A program made the translations under genes and the position numbers. Positions 37,055 through 46,002 of a stretch of DNA of 64,000 nt are shown here, in pieces. Below the pieces are notes generated by a model, which was given only the letters and a program-made list of their open reading frames with translations, searched no databases and was not told the origin of the DNA. Within the stretch, counting starts at the first letter, position 1. Each line of letters opens with the position of its first letter. The DNA lies in NCBI RefSeq assembly GCF_004138165.1, contig NZ_RYFF01000011.1:62001-126000 (forward strand), read 5' to 3'. The DNA is from Candidatus Chloroploca sp. Khr17. GTDB taxonomy: Bacteria > Chloroflexota > Chloroflexia > Chloroflexales > Chloroflexaceae.

Positions 37055-37528
37055 ATGAACGATCTGATGAAAACTCCTTCCCGTGACCCTGACGACCGCC
37101 TCGATGCGGTGTTACGTCAAGAGTTGCACTGGGAAACTCCTCCCGAGGTCTCAGCACGCCTGCTGGCTCTGGTGCCTGGCAACCAGGTACCCGCTCGAGC
37201 TGTGCCAGCACCAGCACCACCACGTCCACAGTCGTGGTACAGCATGCTCGTGCTGGTGTTGACGGCAGCGGCGGTTGGCCTGTCACTGGGGATTGCCTGG
37301 CAGTTTTATGGTACGGTTGGGGCTGAACTCGGGCTGGTCGCGATGTTTGAACAATTGCGCTACGCGCCGCTGATCGGGCTGCAACGGCTCTACGATGCGT
37401 TGCCTGCCTCACGTCAGGTGGTAGCGATCCTGCTGGTGATCCGTGACCAGATCCATTGGCTCCTCCTGGCGATTATGCTCTGGCTCGCTTTTGACCAGCA
37501 ACCCCAACGCCAGACGGTACGGAATTGA
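37055..37528 (+). CDS. Putative anti-sigma factor / membrane partner of the ECF sigma factor
   Basis: A 157-residue protein. The N-terminal part (DDRLDAVLRQELHWETPPEVSA) is helical and acidic, a Pro/Ala linker follows, then two membrane helices (LVLVLTAAAVGLSLGIAWQF and IHWLLLAIMLWLAF). It lacks a clear HxxxCxxC zinc motif. The placement 10 nt after the sigma gene and the soluble-plus-membrane plan suggest an anti-sigma factor. The ATG at 37055 follows GAGGTG. A strong terminator ends the pair. Confidence 0.6.
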   Translation: MNDLMKTPSRDPDDRLDAVLRQELHWETPPEVSARLLALVPGNQVPARAVPAPAPPRPQSWYSMLVLVLTAAAVGLSLGIAWQFYGTVGAELGLVAMFEQLRYAPLIGLQRLYDALPASRQVVAILLVIRDQIHWLLLAIMLWLAFDQQPQRQTVRN

Positions 37529-37532
37529 GTGT

Positions 37533-37581
37533 TGGCTCAACGAAAAGGCCGCCCCAGTGGGGCGGCCTTTTCGTTGAGCCA
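37533..37581. terminator. Bidirectional terminator between convergent genes
   Basis: Perfect 23-nt arms (37533-37555 and 37559-37581) flank an AGT loop. The GC-rich inner stem is bordered by AAAA and TTTT, so both strands can terminate. It serves the sigma/anti-sigma pair and the minus-strand decarboxylase gene. Confidence 0.85.
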
Positions 37582-37599
37582 TCTGGATGCAAAAGGGCG

Positions 37600-39123
37600 C
37601 TATTCCAGCTGGGCACTCGCACGACCCAGCCGTGGCGGACGTTGCGCCATGCGCCGCCGCGCCATGACGGGAACCGGGGTGCGACGCTCGATCTCCAGCG
37701 GAACCGAGAAGCGCTGAGGTTGATAGCCGAGCAACTCCATGATTGACGCCTGATCCTGCTGCGGGACATAGCGGGTCTGCAAGCGCCCATCAAGCTCACT
37801 GATAATGACCCGCCCCGGTTCGGGGCTGAGGCAGTGATGCGCCCCGCCACGCCCCGCGATCATCTGCTGATAGGCACCGACACCACAAATGGCAAGCACC
37901 AGGCCCGCCCCAGTGTCAGGTAACATCAACGGGGAAGCGTCGGGTCGCGGGTAGACATCGTCGCTATCGCAGGTACGCCGCCCAGCCAGGCGCACCGGGC
38001 GCACCGGGCGATCCCAATCGGTCAAGGGAAAGACGACAAACTCCTGACCTTCGACCAGCAATGCATCGGGCAAGGTCACCATCATGCTTCCGTTGATCAG
38101 GTACCAGTCAGGCTCATCCGGCTGACCGGCTTTGACGGCCCCAACTTCGAGCAGGTAGACACTGTGGGTTGCCACGGTGTAGCGACCAAATTCACCAATC
38201 AGATCGGGGGGCGGAACATCGTAGGCGGCACAGGTCGCCTTGATTTCGTGCATCAAACGCATGAGAAAACCGGCATAATCAAACGCAAAATCGAGACGAT
38301 AGCCAGCGGTTGGGATCCCGCCACCGAAATTGAAATAGCGCAGACTCGGCACCCGACGGCGCAGCCGGCAATAGCCGGCCACCGACTCGCGCAGCGTCGC
38401 CAAGAAATGCCCCTCGTCCTCGATCTGGCTCCCTACCATCGCATGGTAGAGCACAAGATCGTGGTGGCTTTTGGTGATCCGAGCAGCGGCGACGTCGATC
38501 TCCGCACTCGTCAAGCCAAAGCGGTCATTGCCAGGATGGCGTCCATCGCGATTACCGGCGGCCCGCTCACGCACGCCAAAGCGGAGTGGGGCGGACGTGT
38601 CGAGCAGCACCTCTAGTTCGGCAAGATCATCGAGTACCGGGATCACATTGGTGCAGCCATCAAGACGCAGACCACGGATAGCCTCAAGATAGTTTGGTTC
38701 TTTCGAGCCATTGCAGCAGATCAAGCGATCAGTTGGCAGCAAACCCTGACGGTAGAGACTGCGCGCAATGGTCACATCGGCAGCCGCCGATGTCTCATAG
38801 TGAACGCCGGCCCGCAACGCCGTCTCGACGGCCTCGGCAGCAAAATTGGCCTTGGTCGCATAGGCGTACAGAAACCGACCGGGATAGGCACTGTTTGCCC
38901 GTGCCTGGGCCGCCCATGCTTGCATCCGGGAAACCTGAGTCGTAATCTGGGGCGTATAGACGACCTCTAAGGGAGCGCCATACTGCTGCGCCAGCACATT
39001 CAAATTGACCCGCCCACCCAGCATAAGCTCGCCACGTTGACGTGTCATAAAACTAGTCAACGCACCATCACCATCAAGATCGAACTGCTTCTGAAGATAG
39101 GTGGTATATGTCTGCTGCTTCAA
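37600..39123 (-). CDS. Orn/DAP/Arg decarboxylase family-2 protein, arginine-decarboxylase-like
   Basis: A PLP-dependent alpha-decarboxylase of fold type III, about 507 residues. The PLP lysine lies in YAYATKANFA. Other family motifs are HAMVGSQIEDEGHF (as in SpeA-type arginine decarboxylase), YFNFGGGIP (phosphate-binding glycines), GEFGRYTVATHS and the catalytic cysteine in RRTCDSDDVYP. The product would be agmatine if the substrate is arginine; a role in polyamine synthesis is inferred. It is shorter than E. coli SpeA (about 650). The start is uncertain: TTG at 39123 lies 12 nt after AAGGAGG, and no good ATG fits. Confidence 0.78.
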   Translation of the reverse strand: MKQQTYTTYLQKQFDLDGDGALTSFMTRQRGELMLGGRVNLNVLAQQYGAPLEVVYTPQITTQVSRMQAWAAQARANSAYPGRFLYAYATKANFAAEAVETALRAGVHYETSAAADVTIARSLYRQGLLPTDRLICCNGSKEPNYLEAIRGLRLDGCTNVIPVLDDLAELEVLLDTSAPLRFGVRERAAGNRDGRHPGNDRFGLTSAEIDVAAARITKSHHDLVLYHAMVGSQIEDEGHFLATLRESVAGYCRLRRRVPSLRYFNFGGGIPTAGYRLDFAFDYAGFLMRLMHEIKATCAAYDVPPPDLIGEFGRYTVATHSVYLLEVGAVKAGQPDEPDWYLINGSMMVTLPDALLVEGQEFVVFPLTDWDRPVRPVRLAGRRTCDSDDVYPRPDASPLMLPDTGAGLVLAICGVGAYQQMIAGRGGAHHCLSPEPGRVIISELDGRLQTRYVPQQDQASIMELLGYQPQRFSVPLEIERRTPVPVMARRRMAQRPPRLGRASAQLE

Positions 39124-39640
39124 TTGTACCAGAACCCTCCTTACGGGATAAAGATCAAGACGCAACAAGCCAGGCCATGGGGGATGAACCCTCACGGCTT
39201 GCGAACAAGCATGGAAAGCGACACCATGGGAAGGCACAAAAAAACCCCTGCGCCGATGGCAGGAGTTGTTGGGGGAAGAGGCGTTCGTCACGACGCCTCA
39301 GAAGTGCGTTATGACATTACCAGGGTAGGCGAAGAAGCCAGCCCCCAGCGATCTGCAGATCGGTACGATCAACTTTTTTGTGCCGCACATTGGTGCGTAC
39401 ATTGTCACTACCGTCCATAGACCCTCACCATAGCCCGCTCGGCACCCTGGAAACAGAAGCGGCAACCGACACTGGTTACGCTTCTCAGAGCGACATCCGT
39501 TTCGTGTTCGATGTTGCGTGTTGCGCAGTGCCGGGTGCCTTCCCGGAACGCGAAACCCGTCACCAAAACGTAACGAGGGGCGCGAATAAACTGGCTGCTT
39601 GGCTCAGCCTTGTGGATTATACACCCATCAGTACCCTATG
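39124..39640. other. Gene-free interval upstream of the decarboxylase
   Basis: 517 nt without a supported gene. It contains a likely minus-strand terminator at 39237-39264 (CCTGC/GCAGG stem followed by GGTTTTTTT), which would end the polysaccharide transcript. Several short inverted repeats are present, but none matches an RNA family I recognise. Confidence 0.5.
39237..39264 (-). terminator. Rho-independent terminator
   Basis: On the minus strand a short CCTGC...GCAGG stem is followed by seven T residues. It lies about 375 nt after the stop of the sugar transferase gene and about 110 nt before the decarboxylase start. Confidence 0.55.
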
Positions 39641-41077
39641 TCAATACGCGTTTTCCTGCTTGCCAGTGAGGAAATTCGCGCTTGTGCGCAGAATAATTTT
39701 GAGATCAAAGAGGAGCGACCAGTTCTCGATATAGTAGAGGTCATAGCGCGTGCGTTCTTTAATGCTGGTATCGCCGCGCAGGCCATTGACCTGGGCCCAT
39801 CCGGTGAGGCCGGCCTTCTCTTTATGGCGTCGCATATAGCGCGGGATCTCCTGGCTAAACTGTTCAACCCAACGCGGCTGTTCAGGGCGGGGGCCAACGA
39901 TGCTCATTTCGCCAATCAGCACATTGATCAACTGGGGCAATTCATCAAGGCTCGTACGGCGCAGAAAGCGGCCCACGCGGGTGACGCGGGGATCATTTTC
40001 GGTAGTCCAGGTACCCAACAACTCGGCATCAGGGCGCATCGTACGGAACTTGATCATCCAGAAGGGCTGTTTATCCATCCCGACCCGCTCCTGGAGAAAA
40101 AAGACCGGACCTGGCGACTCGAGGCGGATCGCGAGCGCAATAAGCATGAAGATCGGTGCGCCAAAGAGGAGGAGCAGCGACGCCACGACCAGATCAAGGG
40201 TGCGTTTCAAGATCCGGTTCCACGGGTTATCGAGGGCGGCATTTTTGACGCTGACGAGGGGGAGGGCACTGAGATCGCCAATCGAGAGTTCGTTATTGGT
40301 AATCAACTGAAACGTATCGGGATAGACCTTGATCGTGACCGCCTCATCCTCTGCCAGCGCAATAATTTCCAACAGATCCTGGGTCGAGCGAGCGGAAAGC
40401 GCAATAATGACCTCGTCGGCACGGGTTGCCCGCACAACCCGCCCAAGCTGAGAGGTACGGCCGAGCACGGGCAGATCGAGCACCAGACCCCCAATCGGTA
40501 CAGTATCCGAGACAAACCCTTGCACACGGTAGCCAAGTTCGGGGCGCTGCCGAATAATATTCCAGACCAGTTGACCGGGATCACGGGCACCAACAATCAA
40601 AACACGCCGGATATCAATGCCATGTTGGCGTAGCCAGATGACAACCGAGCGATGGATCGCTCGCACCAACACGCATGCCGCAATCGCCGTCGTCCAACTC
40701 CAGGCGAGCACCTCGCGAGTCAAAGGCAACTCATCAGCGCCAATCTGGGGCAAGAGCGTATTGATCACAATCGCACCGATAGCGACCAGTGAGATAGCAG
40801 TAAAGACCTTGAACGCCTCATCTACCCGTGACGCCCCACGGCGCATCTCGTAGAGACCATTGAAAGTAAAGACCGCGAGCGCCATCAGATTAAAAAAGAG
40901 CAAGAAGCGGGCAACGACAACCGGATCAGAGGGCATAATCGCCCCTGACGCCTCGATCATGGGCGCAAAGAAACGATAGGTGCCAATCAACGCACCATTC
41001 AGAGCAAGCAGATCGCCAGCGATCAACATGAAAAGCAGCAACGCCCGCCAGGTGCGTGGGCGCAAGTGTGGACGCAC
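39641..41077 (-). CDS. Polyprenyl-phosphate sugar-1-phosphate transferase
   Basis: An exopolysaccharide-type polyprenyl glycosylphosphotransferase, which starts a polysaccharide repeat by moving sugar-phosphate to undecaprenyl phosphate. The N-terminal half has four or five membrane helices and a CoA-binding-like domain (RVLIVGARDPGQLVWNII). The C-terminal catalytic part has LVVASLLLLFGAPIFML, FWMIKFRTMRPDAE, RTSLDELPQLINVL, MSIVGPRPEQP and GLTGWAQVNGLRG. The start is uncertain: GTG at 41077 directly follows the glycosyltransferase stop, while the frame stays open to a TTG at 41161. It lies downstream of the glycosyltransferase gene in the same transcript. Confidence 0.88.
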   Translation of the reverse strand: MRPHLRPRTWRALLLFMLIAGDLLALNGALIGTYRFFAPMIEASGAIMPSDPVVVARFLLFFNLMALAVFTFNGLYEMRRGASRVDEAFKVFTAISLVAIGAIVINTLLPQIGADELPLTREVLAWSWTTAIAACVLVRAIHRSVVIWLRQHGIDIRRVLIVGARDPGQLVWNIIRQRPELGYRVQGFVSDTVPIGGLVLDLPVLGRTSQLGRVVRATRADEVIIALSARSTQDLLEIIALAEDEAVTIKVYPDTFQLITNNELSIGDLSALPLVSVKNAALDNPWNRILKRTLDLVVASLLLLFGAPIFMLIALAIRLESPGPVFFLQERVGMDKQPFWMIKFRTMRPDAELLGTWTTENDPRVTRVGRFLRRTSLDELPQLINVLIGEMSIVGPRPEQPRWVEQFSQEIPRYMRRHKEKAGLTGWAQVNGLRGDTSIKERTRYDLYYIENWSLLFDLKIILRTSANFLTGKQENAY

Positions 41078-41078
41078 C

Positions 41079-41975
41079 TTAGGCGACGCGACGTGCGGCT
41101 GGGGGGAGGAGGAGATTGCGGCCAAGTGCCATGAACTCCTTGAAACTAATGCCAACTTCAATCAAGAGATTGAGTGGCGCAGCGGTCGTAGCCGCGTAAT
41201 GTTTGCGATGAAAAATGCGCATCGCAGCATAAAAAGCATGGATCGACGGGATGGCGCGGCGGGTACTCGAAGCCCGCTTATAGTGATGAACGATCACCTG
41301 CGGATAATAGACAACGCGCCAACCATACGCTTTGATGCGATAACACCAGTCAAGATCCTCACCATACATAAAAAATTGTTCGTCAAGCAACCCGACCTCA
41401 TTAATCACCGCGGCCCGCAAGAGCATGCACGCCCCGACAACCGCATCAACCTCGGTTTCACAGGCCGGGTCAAGATAGGTGAGATTGTAGCGCCCAAAAC
41501 GCCGACTCTGCGGAAAGAGCGCCGCCAGCCCTGACATGCGATAAAAGGAGATCTCGGGACTGGGAAAGCTGCGCCGACAGGCCAGATCAAGGCTGCCATC
41601 GGGCAAAAGCAAGCGCGGCCCGACAACCGCCACCGCAGGATTGGCAACAAGATAATCGACCAGACCATCGAGGGCACCTGCCGGTACAAGCGTATCATTG
41701 TTGAGCAGCAACACATAATCAGCCGACTGCTCGGCACTGATCGCCCGTAAGGCTAGGTTATTGCCATATGAGAAGCCGCCATTGATTGGGCTGACGATCA
41801 GGCGGGCCTGAGGAAAGCGTTCGCGAACGATCGTGACGCTCGCATCACTAGAAGCATTATCAACCACCCAGACCGTCAGGTCGCACCGGGTGGGAGCAGC
41901 ATAGAGCGAAGCTAAGCAATCAGCCAGCAAGTCAGCCCGATTATAATTCAGAATGACAACCGCCAAGCGCGACAT
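41079..41975 (-). CDS. Family-2 glycosyltransferase (rhamnosyltransferase-like)
   Basis: A 298-residue GT-A fold glycosyltransferase. The N-terminus is VVILNYNRADLLADCLASL, then VWVVDNASSDASV, NGGFSYGNNLALR and LLLNNDTLVPAGAL with the DxD-like site. FMYGEDLDWCYRIKAYGWRV carries the ED catalytic residues. Such enzymes add rhamnose or related sugars to cell-surface glycans. The ATG at 41975 has GGAG upstream. Together with the next gene it forms a small envelope-polysaccharide unit. Confidence 0.9.
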   Translation of the reverse strand: MSRLAVVILNYNRADLLADCLASLYAAPTRCDLTVWVVDNASSDASVTIVRERFPQARLIVSPINGGFSYGNNLALRAISAEQSADYVLLLNNDTLVPAGALDGLVDYLVANPAVAVVGPRLLLPDGSLDLACRRSFPSPEISFYRMSGLAALFPQSRRFGRYNLTYLDPACETEVDAVVGACMLLRAAVINEVGLLDEQFFMYGEDLDWCYRIKAYGWRVVYYPQVIVHHYKRASSTRRAIPSIHAFYAAMRIFHRKHYAATTAAPLNLLIEVGISFKEFMALGRNLLLPPAARRVA

Positions 41976-42066
41976 AGCTTGCTCCAAGGCAACAGGGCCA
42001 GCCATCGAAAAGCGGGTATAGTATACCATACTGGCTTTGCTCGCAACAAAGCCAGAGAGGTTGCCT

Positions 42067-42245
42067 CCCAGGGCTGAGGCAACGTCAACTCTCCGGGGTC
42101 GCCGTCGCCGTCAATGGCTCGGCTCTTGCGTGCCAAGCCCGCCCGCGCGGGCTGGATGAGGCCGCGCAGGCGGCCTTCGCGACCCATAGCCGCGGGCTTC
42201 AGCCCCACGGTGCTCCGGTCAGGCGGACGTTGCATCAGCCCTGGG
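42067..42245. repeat. Palindromic GGCTGAAGCCC-family element
   Basis: The ends pair with one mismatch: CCCAGGGCTGAGGCAACGT at the left and ACGTTGCATCAGCCCTGGG at the right. The inner part, read on the minus strand, has GTGGGGCTGAAGCCCGCGGC and GCGAAGGCCGCCTGCGCGGC. It shares ends and core with the 120-bp element inside cydD (59538-59657). No gene is present between 41976 and 42374. Confidence 0.75.
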
Positions 42246-42293
42246 TTGCCTCCGGCGGTGCGGTTTGGGGGGCCTGCGGCCACCAGGGATCGC

Positions 42294-42346
42294 GCTTGTG
42301 CTGGCGAAAACGGCCAGCTTCGCTGGCCGTTTTCGCCAGCACAAGC
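42294..42346. repeat. Perfect 25-bp-arm hairpin
   Basis: Arms 42294-42318 and 42322-42346 pair perfectly around a TTC loop. The core GTGCTGGCGAAAACGGCC equals that of the hairpin after hoxH. It lies about 30 nt upstream of the ATG of the next gene, so it will be in that mRNA leader if transcription starts upstream. Confidence 0.8.
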
Positions 42347-42374
42347 ATGGGTTTTGGCTGAAAGAAGAAGGTAT

Positions 42375-42917
42375 ATGCATTCATCGCTTGCCCGTTTGAT
42401 TGTCTATGCGTGCCCGTTGGGGCCACTGGCCGAGCAGATCGCGGCGTTTTACGATGCCAGTCGTGCCCAGTTTGGGCCAAACAAGGCCCATGCTTACCCG
42501 CCACATATAACGCTGACAGGCTTTTTTCAGGATGAAGCGGCAGCGATACCCGTGTATGCCAGCGCCCTCGCGGCGGCCTGGACAACAGCCATGGTGCAAC
42601 GGCCCGATCCGCCGGTCATCGTCACGGAACTGGCCTGCACTGAAGCCTTTCACGGCCTTTTGATCGTTTCACCATGGCTCGAGAGCCTGACCGCCGACTT
42701 TGCGGCGCGGGCAGTCTCGCCCACCAGACACGAGGCCATCCGCCTCAAAAGCCAGTTGCATCTGAGTCTGGCCTATGGCTTCAACGCCACCGATGGCCCA
42801 GCACTTGGGGCCATGGCTCAGGCCATGGTCGATCCAGCAGCACCAGTGCAATGGGAGGTGCAGCTGTACGAACAAGGTGAGGCGTGGAAGATGCACGGAC
42901 TGGCCCACGGCTTATAA
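42375..42917 (+). CDS. 2H phosphoesterase-like protein
   Basis: A 180-residue protein with two H-x-[ST]-x motifs, HITLTGFF (about residue 41) and HLSLAYGF (about residue 127). These are the hallmark of the 2H phosphoesterase fold, found in 2'-5' RNA ligases and cyclic phosphodiesterases. The start ATG at 42375 is followed by LARLIVYACPLGPLAEQIAA. The substrate is unknown; a nucleotide or sugar cyclic phosphate is possible. A long hairpin stands just upstream. It is probably monocistronic. Confidence 0.7.
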   Translation: MHSSLARLIVYACPLGPLAEQIAAFYDASRAQFGPNKAHAYPPHITLTGFFQDEAAAIPVYASALAAAWTTAMVQRPDPPVIVTELACTEAFHGLLIVSPWLESLTADFAARAVSPTRHEAIRLKSQLHLSLAYGFNATDGPALGAMAQAMVDPAAPVQWEVQLYEQGEAWKMHGLAHGL

Positions 42918-43033
42918 TACGATGCACGTGGTATCAACGAAACTGAGGCCTGTATAATAGGGATGGATAGGCTTGTTTTATGAGCCGTCCCGTTGACAAC
43001 CATTTTCATTGCACCCTCCTCAGTGAGCAGGTT

Positions 43034-44599
43034 ATGAGCAGACAGTTCCAGATGTACCTTGGTGACTGGCTTGGACGGCGAGCGCAACTCTCGCCCGAAC
43101 GTACGGCACTCTACGACGCTCAGAGTGATATGCGCCAGATCAGTTACGGTGAGTGGAATGCGACCGCGACGCGCACGGCAGCTTTGCTGCGCTCGCTCGG
43201 GGTCGAACGGGGCGATCGCGTGGCCGTGCTGGCCCACAACAGTCTCGCGTTTCTCGATCTCTGGTTTGCCTGTGGCAAGCTTGGGGCGATTATGCAACCG
43301 TTGAACTGGCGCTTGACCCCGGCTGAATTGGCTGGTCTCATTGACGATGCAAGCCCTTGCATTTTTGCCTATGGGCCAGAATTTGCGGCTACAACGCTCA
43401 CGCTACGTACCACGGCTACGTCGGTGCGCCATTGGATCGCAATAGAGGCACCGACTGTGGCGCATGCCGCTGATGTGCCTTTGACAGCCCGCGATGAGCA
43501 CCACGAACCCGTTCCGCCAATCGAGCTTGGGTTTGATGATCCGTGGGTGATCTGCTATACCGGCGGTACCACCGGGCTGCCCAAAGGGGCTATTTTGACC
43601 CACGGCAATCTGACCTTCAATGCGGTCAATACCGTGATGAACTGGGGGCTCAATGCCGATGATACGACGATCCTGAATATGCCCCTCTTTCATACAGGCG
43701 GCCTCAATGTCTTTACGGCACCCCTGGTCATGGTAGGCGGGGCTTCGATTGTCTGCAAGAGTGTTGATGTCAATCAAATCTTTGACTTGATCGCGAATCG
43801 GCTCGTCAGCATCTTCTTTAGTGTGCCGACGATCTTTCTCGCGCTGCAACAACACGAGCGCTGGAACCAGGTTGATTTTAGCCCCTTGAAACTCGTGATC
43901 AGTGGCGGCGCACCTTGCCCGCAGCCCGTGTTTGAAGAGTTCTGGCGGCGTGAGGTTGATTTCAAGACGGGTTATGGCCTCACCGAGGCTGGCCCCAATA
44001 CGTTCTGGCTCCCCCCCGAAGACGTACGTCGCAAGCCGGGTTCCGTCGGTTTTCCGCTCTTTTTCATTGATGTACGCATTACCAACGAACAAGGGAGCGC
44101 ATGTGAACCCGATGAGGTCGGTGAACTCTGGATACGCGGTCCTCATGTCTGCCGTGGGTACTGGGGCCGACCTGAAGAGACCGCCCGGGCCATTACGCCC
44201 GATGGGTGGCTACGGACAGGGGATCTCGCCCGCCGCGATGCCGAAGGGTACTATACCATCGTCGGGCGGCTGAAAGAGGTGATTATTTCAGGGGGCGAGA
44301 ATATTTATCCTGCCGAGGTCGAGAGCGTGCTTGCAGCCCATCCGGCGGTCGCCGAGACAGCCCTGGTGGCTGTGCCCGATCCGCACTGGGGCGAAGTCGG
44401 TTGGGCGGTGGCCGTGCCCCGGAAAGGTTGCCATTTGCAGGGTCCTGACTTGCTGGACTTTGCCGGAACACGTCTCGCCCGCTACAAATTGCCCCGTCAT
44501 GTGATTATCCAGGCTGAACCGTTGCCCAAAACGGCGGCAGGCAAAGTTGATAAGCATGCGCTGCTCCGCACGTATCTGCACAATGATGCGCATCAGTAA
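43034..44599 (+). CDS. AMP-binding acyl-CoA synthetase (fatty-acid-CoA ligase-like)
   Basis: An adenylate-forming enzyme of about 521 residues that would activate a carboxylic acid and join it to CoA. Motifs in order: CYTGGTTGLPKGAILTHGN (phosphate loop), GYGLTEAGPNTF, GWLRTGDLARRDAEGYY, GRLKEVIISGGENIYPAEVE (hinge and A8) and the catalytic lysine in LPKTAAGKVDK. The acid substrate cannot be told from sequence. I prefer ATG at 43034 (MSRQFQMYLGDW), where family similarity begins; an ATG at 42980 would add 18 residues. The alpha/beta hydrolase gene follows on the same strand after 127 nt. Confidence 0.88.
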   Translation: MSRQFQMYLGDWLGRRAQLSPERTALYDAQSDMRQISYGEWNATATRTAALLRSLGVERGDRVAVLAHNSLAFLDLWFACGKLGAIMQPLNWRLTPAELAGLIDDASPCIFAYGPEFAATTLTLRTTATSVRHWIAIEAPTVAHAADVPLTARDEHHEPVPPIELGFDDPWVICYTGGTTGLPKGAILTHGNLTFNAVNTVMNWGLNADDTTILNMPLFHTGGLNVFTAPLVMVGGASIVCKSVDVNQIFDLIANRLVSIFFSVPTIFLALQQHERWNQVDFSPLKLVISGGAPCPQPVFEEFWRREVDFKTGYGLTEAGPNTFWLPPEDVRRKPGSVGFPLFFIDVRITNEQGSACEPDEVGELWIRGPHVCRGYWGRPEETARAITPDGWLRTGDLARRDAEGYYTIVGRLKEVIISGGENIYPAEVESVLAAHPAVAETALVAVPDPHWGEVGWAVAVPRKGCHLQGPDLLDFAGTRLARYKLPRHVIIQAEPLPKTAAGKVDKHALLRTYLHNDAHQ

Positions 44600-44726
44600 G
44601 GTGATACCCGGTTTGGGTGTGTGTGTCGGCAATGGTTGCGTCACCAGGATGTAGCCCCTTGTTGACGTGTTCACTACGCACGCAGATGCCGGATTGAATA
44701 GGAACCATATCTGGAAAGGTTGTCCG

Positions 44727-45794
44727 ATGATCAATCTCCCCACTATGCCTGGCATAACAACGCAGCAGGTCACCACCAGTCGGCTGCTCCAACACGTCCG
44801 CCTGAGCGGCCCTGAGTCCGGCGAGCCGGTGATCTTCATTCATGGCAATGTGTCCTCCGGCACATTCTGGGAAGAGACAATGCTGGCCTTGCCCGAGGGT
44901 TTTCGCGGGATCGCCCCCGATTTGCGAGGGTACGGCGAGAGCGAATTCAAGCCCGTCGACGCGACCCGTGGCCTCGGTGATTTTGCTGATGATGTCCTGG
45001 CCCTTGCTGATGCGCTGGGGTATGATCGCTTCCATGTTGTTGGTCATTCGATGGGTGGCTCGGTCGTCTTCCAGTTGTTGGCGACGGCACCTGAACGCCT
45101 GCAGACGATCACGCTCGCCGCGCCTGGCTCACCCTATGGGTTTGGGGGCACCAAGGATCTCGATGGAACACCATGCTGGCCTGATTTTGCCGGCTCGGGG
45201 GGTGGTCTGGTGAGCCCTGAATTTGCTGGCCTCCTGGCAGCGCAAAACCGTGGCATTGACAATCCCCGCGCCTCGCCCCGCCTGGTGCTGAATAGTTTCT
45301 ATTGGAAGGTGCCGTTCCGCCCTGCCCGCGAAGAGGTGCTGCTGTCGAGCATGTTCACGATTCGCGTGAAGGAAGATCACTATCCCGGCGATATGGTCAA
45401 ATCAGCCAATTGGCCCGGGGTCGGGCCAGGTGTCATCGGCCCGAATAATGCGTTGTCACCCAAGTATGTGGGCGATATGGTCGAACGCATTCTCGCCGCT
45501 GACCAGAAACCGCCGATCCTCTGGATTCACGGGGCCGACGATCAGATCGTCAGCGATATGAGCTTCTTTGATCTCGGGACGCTCGGCAAGATCCAGGCTG
45601 TGCCTGACTGGCCCGGCGAAGAGGCCTTTCCGCCCCAACCAATGAAGGGGCAGACACGCCATGTCTTGCAACGTTATATCGAAGCCGGTGGCTATTTCCA
45701 CGAGATCGAATTGGCCGATTGCGGGCATAGCCCCTACCTCGAAAAGCCCAAGGCGTTTAATAGCGCATTCCACACGCTCTTGCACAAGAAGTGA
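44727..45794 (+). CDS. Alpha/beta-fold hydrolase
   Basis: A 355-residue serine hydrolase. The oxyanion motif is FIHGNVSSGTFWEE, the nucleophile elbow GHSMGGS, the acid in WIHGADDQIVSD and the histidine in DCGHSPYLEKP, so a full triad is present. The cap region is larger than in small lipolytic hydrolases. The ATG at 44727 follows GGAAAGG. The nearby acyl-CoA synthetase suggests action on an ester or acyl compound, but the substrate is unknown. Confidence 0.87.
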   Translation: MINLPTMPGITTQQVTTSRLLQHVRLSGPESGEPVIFIHGNVSSGTFWEETMLALPEGFRGIAPDLRGYGESEFKPVDATRGLGDFADDVLALADALGYDRFHVVGHSMGGSVVFQLLATAPERLQTITLAAPGSPYGFGGTKDLDGTPCWPDFAGSGGGLVSPEFAGLLAAQNRGIDNPRASPRLVLNSFYWKVPFRPAREEVLLSSMFTIRVKEDHYPGDMVKSANWPGVGPGVIGPNNALSPKYVGDMVERILAADQKPPILWIHGADDQIVSDMSFFDLGTLGKIQAVPDWPGEEAFPPQPMKGQTRHVLQRYIEAGGYFHEIELADCGHSPYLEKPKAFNSAFHTLLHKK

Positions 45795-45822
45795 TCTGTT
45801 TGCTTGCCTCTGTCGTCCCAAC

Positions 45823-45939
45823 AGGTAACTGTTCACCCTCCTCCTGGGAGCGCGGGCGGCCCGCCCGCAAGCGCACGCAGACCGGCGGGCCGCCCGCGCT
45901 CCCAGCGGCAAAGCTCACCCCAGATGTGAACAGTTACCT
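45823..45939. repeat. Nested palindromic repeat
   Basis: Outer arms AGGTAACTGTTCA and TGAACAGTTACCT are perfect. Inner arms CTGGGAGCGCGGGCGGCC and GGCCGCCCGCGCTCCCAG are also perfect. The inner GGGCGGCC unit with CCGCAAGCGC is typical of dispersed repeats. It lies between the convergent hydrolase and phnM genes. No gene is seen in 45795-46002. Confidence 0.75.
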
Positions 45940-46002
45940 CAACAGCCAGCATTGCTGTCTGGTGGGACGGCAGAGGCAAGCTGAAGTTTAGGACTGACGC
46001 CC

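Noticed and set aside
39270-39640. Structured RNA gene such as 6S, tmRNA or RNase P RNA
   Set aside because: Conserved sequence marks of these RNAs were not found on either strand.
41078-41161. Sugar transferase start at the TTG at 41161
   Set aside because: It would overlap the glycosyltransferase gene by over 80 nt and lacks a good ribosome binding site; GTG at 41077 is preferred, though neither is certain.
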